Assembly: GCA_044370375.1 (NCBI GenBank)
Contig: JBILVQ010000037.1
Coordinates: 1 to 19,423, forward strand
Source: JBILVQ01 sp044370375
GTDB lineage: Bacteria > Bacteroidota > Bacteroidia > UBA4408
Direction of reading: 5' to 3'
Length of the DNA: 19,423 nt
A program made the position numbers and the translations under genes. Below, piece by piece: positions 15,131 to 19,423 of the stretch. Under the pieces are notes generated by a model. The model did no database searches. It saw only the letters and a program-made list of their open reading frames with translations, and was not told where the DNA came from. The first letter of the stretch is position 1. Every line of letters begins with the position of its first letter.

Positions 15131-15161
15131 ACCAATTTTCCCTTTTTATCGGTCATTCGTC

Positions 15162-16388
15162 TTAAATCTGCCCATTATTAGGATTTTTTTTGAAGCCGAG
15201 CAAGGCTCCATACAGGTGATCCATATCGTTCACCAACCGAGTGTAATTGAATTTTTTACCCACCAACTCCCATCCATAACTGCCCATTTCTCTGAGTTTT
15301 TGAGGATTTTTGAGTAAATTTTCAAGGCTTTGGTTAAAGGCAGGGCCGTTGTTGTTTTCGATAAGGACCGCGGTTTGTTGGCTGACAATATTTTCAATGC
15401 CACCCACATTGGTGGAAATTACAGCCCTTCCGGCCGCCTGTGCTTCAATGAGACTAACCGGAGTTCCTTCATTGAAAGAGGTAAGGGCCACCAAATCGAG
15501 TCCGGCCATCACCACATCTACTTCTTTGATCCAGGAGGTAAAAATAAGTCTTCCCTCAACCGGATTATCCGGAAAGAAAACAGGATTGAGCCCGAGTGTA
15601 TTCGCTTTTTCTAACAGCACATCCTTTAATTCTCCATCACCAACAATAAAAAATTTTACTTTTTCGAACCCACTTTGCTTGAAAATATGTTCAACGGCAC
15701 CCAAAAATAATTCGTGATTTTTGATGGGCACAAGGCGGCCGATAATGCCTACAGCAATTTCATCCTCCTGAATAAAATATTTGCTTCGGAATTGTTTCCT
15801 TTTTACACCTTCTAAATCTCTGAATCTTTCCAAATCAAAGCCTAGGGAAACAACCTTAATTTTATTGGCCTCACAAATTTTGTGAATACGGCTTAACTCT
15901 TCTTTTTGTTTTTCACTAATGGCAATAATACAGGTGCTTCTTTTGGCTAAAAAGCGCTCAATTGCCTTGAAAATTGCGGTTTTCCATGCAGGAAAATAAG
16001 AATGAAAAACATGCCCATGAAATGTATGAATAACAATGGGCACCTTGCAATAGAGTGCCGCCAACCTGCCAAGCGTTCCAGCCTTGCTGGCATGGGTGTG
16101 AATAATTTGGGGTTGAAAGCTTCTGATTAATTTTACAATTTCCAGAAATGACAAAACATCGTTGAAGGGATTGATGCTCCTGCGCATGGCTTTTATTTTT
16201 ACCGGATGCAGATCAAGGTTCTCCAAAATAAATTCCGAACTATCCTCCGACGCATCCTTTTCGCCTCCTGCCAACAGTGTTTCGTAATTCACCAAATATT
16301 TAGAAAGGTAAGCCACATTGAAAGTGGGACCTCCCAGATTAAAGCGGTTGATGATCCTTAAAACTTTTGGTTTCGGGTTGTTAGTCAT
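15162..16388 (-). CDS. GT4-family glycosyltransferase
   Basis: From the ATG at 16388 the protein has 408 residues and the two-Rossmann GT-B layout. The N-terminal domain begins KVLRIINRFNLGGPTFNVAYLSKYL (8-32) and contains IIHTHASKAGTLGR (95-108) and VIHTFHGHVFHSYF (119-132). The C-terminal donor-binding domain contains VGIIGRLVPIKNH (213-225), FFIVGDGEL (246-254) and the E-x7-E motif E307-GTPVSLI-E315, then VISTNVGGIENIV (323-335). Such retaining enzymes add a nucleotide-activated sugar to a growing lipid-linked glycan on the cytoplasmic face; the sugar cannot be read from sequence. The chosen start overlaps the asparagine synthase stop by 8 bases (ATGACTAA), typical coupling; the earlier ATG at 16442 would add 18 residues that do not fit the family. 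Confidence 0.92.
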   Translation of the reverse strand: MTNNPKPKVLRIINRFNLGGPTFNVAYLSKYLVNYETLLAGGEKDASEDSSEFILENLDLHPVKIKAMRRSINPFNDVLSFLEIVKLIRSFQPQIIHTHASKAGTLGRLAALYCKVPIVIHTFHGHVFHSYFPAWKTAIFKAIERFLAKRSTCIIAISEKQKEELSRIHKICEANKIKVVSLGFDLERFRDLEGVKRKQFRSKYFIQEDEIAVGIIGRLVPIKNHELFLGAVEHIFKQSGFEKVKFFIVGDGELKDVLLEKANTLGLNPVFFPDNPVEGRLIFTSWIKEVDVVMAGLDLVALTSFNEGTPVSLIEAQAAGRAVISTNVGGIENIVSQQTAVLIENNNGPAFNQSLENLLKNPQKLREMGSYGWELVGKKFNYTRLVNDMDHLYGALLGFKKNPNNGQI

Positions 16389-18276
16389 TGTAATATTTTT
16401 TCCACCAATGTTGAAAAACCAATAGGCCCCAAATTTTGGCAACAGAATCGTCAGGGTTGTTAGAGAAAAGTTGTTTCTTTAAGTTGCGAATGGCGTTTAG
16501 GTTAAAAACACCTTGGGCAGCAATGAAATCATCTTTTAACAAATCGGTTTCTATGAGCGGTTTCAACTCATTTTTAAACCAATGCAAAAGAGGCACTTCA
16601 AAGCCTTGCTTGTTTCTGTTAAAGAGGGCAGTGGGAAGCAAATCCATAAAACTATCCACCAAAATCTTTTTTCTTCTATGGGCATCAATTTTATAGGATT
16701 CGGGAAGCGAAAAGGCGTAATCAACCACCCTGTAGTCGAGGAAAGGATTCCTAACTTCCAGGCTGTTGGCCATCGACATTAAATCAACTTTTACCAGCAT
16801 ATCACCCCTTAAAACAATGTCCATGTCACTGGCAAGAATGTTTTCCATTCCCCCAGATTTTCCTTTCAGATGATGCAGTATGTTTGCTTTCCTTTGGTTA
16901 AATTCAAGAAGTGTTGTTTTATCGGGTTGCTGAAAAAGCAAGTCGAATTGTTGATTGCCATGATAAAAACCGGCAAGGTTCCAATAACGTTCTTCTGTTG
17001 ACAGTGAAGCGTTTTTGCTGAATTTGGCCAATTGTCTGAATCTATTGCCCATGGCCGAGTTGCGGGATTTCGGCAAAAAGTTAGTGAATGGGTTCATTAA
17101 GGTGCCTAGCATTTTATGCATGGGCTTGTTTTGGTAAGTCCATTCGGCTTTGTGCTTGTTATAGCCGGCAAACACCTCATCAGCGCCATCACCGGAAAGC
17201 GCAACGGTTACATGTTTTCGGGTTTCTCGACTCAGTAGAAAAACATTGAGGGCCGATGAGTCGGCAAAAGGTTCATCGAAATAATTGAGTGCTTCGGTAA
17301 AAACCTCCAGCAGGTCTTTGTTTCTTACTGCGAATACGGTATGTTCTGTTTTGTGTTTTTCAGCCACCAGTTTCGCATAGGCTGTTTCATCAAAATGAGG
17401 CTGATCAGGAAAACCGATGGAAAAAGTATAGAGCTTATTAACTTCGGCAGCTGCCAGGCCGGTTACAATGGAGGAGTCAATACCGCCACTTAAAAAACAA
17501 CCCAAAGGAACATCAGCCTGCAAACGAAGTTTAACGGCATCGCTCAATAAGTTTCGCAGCTTGTTTTTTGCTGTGTTGTAATCAGGGGCAGGGTTGGCAA
17601 TTTGGGTTGACAATTGATAAAAACTTTCTTCCTTGAATTGCTGGTCGCTCACCGCGAAATGACCCGGAGCAAATCTTCTGATAGCACTAAAAATACTGTG
17701 TTGATCTGGAAGGTAGTTAAAGTGCAGGTATTGCAACAAGGAGCAACTGTCGATTTTTTTTTCAATAGGAAATTGAAGCAGGGCTTTTACTTCAGAACTG
17801 AAAATAAAAACATGTTCATCTTCGTAAATGTGCAAGGGTTTCACGCCAAAGCGATCTCTGGCAATGGTTAGCTTTTCGGTAAGTGAATCATAAATGGCAA
17901 GGGCAAAAAAACCATTCACCTTTTTAAAGAAAGCAGGTCCTTCCTTTATAAAACCATGCAACAAGACTTCAGTGTCGGAATTGGAGCGAAACGTAACTCC
18001 TTGGGTCAGTAATTTGTTTTTTTCTTCTGTAAAGTTGAAAAATTCACCATTAAAAATAATCGTAAAGCGGCCCTCCGGATCGGTAAAAGGTTGGTGGCCC
18101 GATGCGCTGGTGTCAATGATAGAAAGTCTTTTATGGCCAAGGGCACAGCGTTGATGAACAAAAACACCGGCATCGTCCGGACCTCTTTTGTTCAGCGTGA
18201 CAAGGGCAGGCTCAAGGCGATTAAAATATTTTTTTCCCGTTTCGCTCTTCGCAAATACACCAACAATTCCGCACAT
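16381..18276 (-). CDS. asnB: Asparagine synthase (glutamine-hydrolysing)
   Basis: This is a 631-residue class II amidotransferase. After Met removal, Cys2 (MCGIVGVF) is the glutaminase nucleophile; HKRLSIID (48-55), NGEFFN (76-81) and Asp101 (SNSDTEVLLHG) complete the glutamine site. The synthetase domain has the PP-loop LSGGIDSS (262-269), FSIGFP (285-290) and ALSGDGADEVFAGY (359-372). The reaction would be aspartate + glutamine + ATP to asparagine + glutamate + AMP + PPi. Length fits the XrtA/exopolysaccharide-type asparagine synthases often found in polysaccharide clusters, where an aminotransfer to a sugar or surface polymer is suspected but not shown. It starts 18 bases after the OmpA gene and overlaps the glycosyltransferase gene by 8 bases. 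Confidence 0.93.
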   Translation of the reverse strand: MCGIVGVFAKSETGKKYFNRLEPALVTLNKRGPDDAGVFVHQRCALGHKRLSIIDTSASGHQPFTDPEGRFTIIFNGEFFNFTEEKNKLLTQGVTFRSNSDTEVLLHGFIKEGPAFFKKVNGFFALAIYDSLTEKLTIARDRFGVKPLHIYEDEHVFIFSSEVKALLQFPIEKKIDSCSLLQYLHFNYLPDQHSIFSAIRRFAPGHFAVSDQQFKEESFYQLSTQIANPAPDYNTAKNKLRNLLSDAVKLRLQADVPLGCFLSGGIDSSIVTGLAAAEVNKLYTFSIGFPDQPHFDETAYAKLVAEKHKTEHTVFAVRNKDLLEVFTEALNYFDEPFADSSALNVFLLSRETRKHVTVALSGDGADEVFAGYNKHKAEWTYQNKPMHKMLGTLMNPFTNFLPKSRNSAMGNRFRQLAKFSKNASLSTEERYWNLAGFYHGNQQFDLLFQQPDKTTLLEFNQRKANILHHLKGKSGGMENILASDMDIVLRGDMLVKVDLMSMANSLEVRNPFLDYRVVDYAFSLPESYKIDAHRRKKILVDSFMDLLPTALFNRNKQGFEVPLLHWFKNELKPLIETDLLKDDFIAAQGVFNLNAIRNLKKQLFSNNPDDSVAKIWGLLVFQHWWKKYYND

Positions 18277-18294
18277 GTAAGGGGAGGGTCCTGG

Positions 18295-19423
18295 TTATCG
18301 ACTTAAGATTTTGAACTCTGTTCTCCGGTTTAACTGGCGGCCGGCATCGGTATCATTGGTAGCAATGGGCTGGGTTAATCCGTAACCTTTAAACTCCAAC
18401 CGCTTTTTGTCAACCTTTTTTGAAATCAAATAGTCAACGCAAGACTTAGAGCGGTTATTGGAAAGGACGATATTGTATTCAGGGGTTCCTTTGTTATCGG
18501 TATGACTTGAAATTTCAATTCTCATGGTTGGGTATTCATTGAGCAATTCAATGAGGTGATCGAGTTCTACAATAGAGGCAGGGCGTAAAGTGGCCTTGTC
18601 AAAATCATAGAAGATATTTTTCAAAACAATTTTAGACCCCACTTTCAAATCATTCAGTTCAGCATTTTTGGTGATGACCTGATTTTTCTTCGACATGGGA
18701 ATGTCGATATCATCGTAAAAGGGCATGTATTCAGGTGCTTTCACCACGATGGAATAAATCTTTCCGGAAGGCACAGCCACCTCATATTCACCGGTAGTGG
18801 CATCGGTTTTAATGTTAGCAATTTCAAGGTCCTTTACATTATCTTTAATGATGAGGTTGGCCGATAGGGGAGCCTTGGTTAACACATCAATGATTTTACC
18901 ACGAAGAATGGTGGTAACACTAGAGAGAGAAACCAATTGGAAATCTTTTTCAATTTCAATGTTGGTGTTGCTTTGCGGAATATTGACCGTTGAAACCGAG
19001 CTGTTATAATTGGGCGAGGAGGCCTCTACTTTGTATGATTTTCCTGATGGAATGTAAACGGCATAATTTCCGTCACCGGCCTGTGTTAAAACAGTATCAA
19101 CGGGCATTCCGGTGGATGCATCTGAAATAAGAATGGTAGCTGCAAGCGGTGTTTGGTTGTATCCATCGGTTACAAGACCTTTCAGGATGGCGCTGCCCGG
19201 AAGTTTTTTTCCTTTGATGATTCTTTCTTTTAGGGCCAAGGCTTCAACATCAGCACTATCGGTTTCTTCTTTGCCGGTTAAGAAATTAACGGTGTACAAA
19301 TCTCTTTCTCCAAAGCCTTCATATTTAACAGAAGAATAATATCCTTTTTTCTCGCCTTTCACCATAACGAAATTTACATCGTCATCGGCAGAACTCAGCG
19401 GGTATCCGAGATTAATTGGATCC
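18295..19423 (-). CDS. OmpA-family protein with PD40-like and carboxypeptidase-regulatory-like repeats, N-terminus cut by window edge
   Basis: The frame is open to the right edge (375 codons before the stop), so an ATG at 19365 is not a real start: the 19 residues before it (PINLGYPLSSADDDVNFV) continue a PD40/WD40-like propeller repeat of the kind that ends in KGYYSSVKYEGFGERDLY. Two beta-sandwich repeats of the carboxypeptidase regulatory type follow (about 77-149 and 171-243, each with a YEV/YAV-VPSGK-Y turn). An OmpA peptidoglycan-binding domain covers about 266-373 (FYDFDKATLRPAS, SSHTD with Asp309, YNIVLSNNRS with Arg324). This architecture is common in Bacteroidota outer-membrane or gliding/secretion-associated proteins. 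It tethers the outer membrane to the wall. It lies 18 bases before asnB and appears to head, or belong to, the polysaccharide operon. Confidence 0.9.
   Translation of the reverse strand, partial: DPINLGYPLSSADDDVNFVMVKGEKKGYYSSVKYEGFGERDLYTVNFLTGKEETDSADVEALALKERIIKGKKLPGSAILKGLVTDGYNQTPLAATILISDASTGMPVDTVLTQAGDGNYAVYIPSGKSYKVEASSPNYNSSVSTVNIPQSNTNIEIEKDFQLVSLSSVTTILRGKIIDVLTKAPLSANLIIKDNVKDLEIANIKTDATTGEYEVAVPSGKIYSIVVKAPEYMPFYDDIDIPMSKKNQVITKNAELNDLKVGSKIVLKNIFYDFDKATLRPASIVELDHLIELLNEYPTMRIEISSHTDNKGTPEYNIVLSNNRSKSCVDYLISKKVDKKRLEFKGYGLTQPIATNDTDAGRQLNRRTEFKILSR

Noticed and set aside
15109..15156. Longer start for the Wza-type lipoprotein
   Set aside because: It would put 16 polar residues before a complete lipoprotein signal peptide. 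It remains possible but is less likely.
16389..16442. Longer start for the GT4 glycosyltransferase
   Set aside because: The extra 18 residues lie wholly inside asnB and do not fit the usual GT4 beginning; the ATG at 16388 overlaps the asnB stop in the typical coupled way.
19363..19365. ATG as the start of the OmpA-family protein
   Set aside because: The frame continues upstream with PD40-like sequence and no signal peptide follows this ATG, so the gene extends past the window.
19418..19423. GGATCC at the exact right end, suggesting a clone insert edge cut by BamHI
   Set aside because: A single six-base site at the edge can be chance, and the left edge does not show a matching site.

Overview
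The window looks like chromosomal DNA from a member of the Bacteroidota. Four observations support this: several gene starts are preceded by the phylum's promoter type (TTG, about 19 bases, TAnnTTTG); there is a DUF4476-like secreted protein; the OmpA protein carries PD40-type and carboxypeptidase-regulatory-like repeats; and the FtsK, UvrA and tyrosine-kinase sequences have Bacteroidota character. I cannot place it below phylum. No tRNA, rRNA, CRISPR array or insertion sequence with a transposase is visible.

Left part (1-2075). A secreted DUF4476-like protein runs leftward off the edge. A divergent intergenic region of about 400 bases has a good promoter for each side. Two rightward genes follow: a Crp/Fnr-type regulator and a hotdog-fold thioesterase. 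They end at a symmetric hairpin that can terminate transcription from both directions.

Middle part (2095-5655). lolA and ftsK lie on the minus strand in the order ftsK-lolA, an arrangement also found in Proteobacteria. Upstream of ftsK is a GC-rich, highly structured, non-coding element of about 136 bases (5500-5635) that resembles a dispersed palindromic repeat.

Right part (5653-19423). Ten tightly packed minus-strand genes form what looks like one transcription unit, with gaps of 0 to about 50 bases and two overlaps. In transcription order they are: an OmpA/PD40 outer-membrane protein (cut by the window edge), asparagine synthase, a GT4 glycosyltransferase, a Wza-type export lipoprotein, a Wzc-type tyrosine autokinase with a long Tyr-Gly tail, dTDP-4-dehydrorhamnose 3,5-epimerase (rfbC), a WecA/MraY-family initiating phosphoglycosyltransferase, a lytic transglycosylase, uvrA and a LOG-family protein. 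The first seven or eight genes fit surface or exopolysaccharide synthesis and export: the WecA-like enzyme starts a chain on undecaprenyl phosphate, GT4 adds sugars, RfbC helps make a deoxysugar nucleotide, and the Wzc and Wza proteins control and carry out export. The lytic transglycosylase could open the wall locally. No flippase, polymerase, tyrosine phosphatase or other rml genes are present, so the pathway must be completed elsewhere. The most distinctive points are the Tyr-Gly tail, the structured intergenic element, and the coupling of polysaccharide genes to uvrA and a LOG gene.
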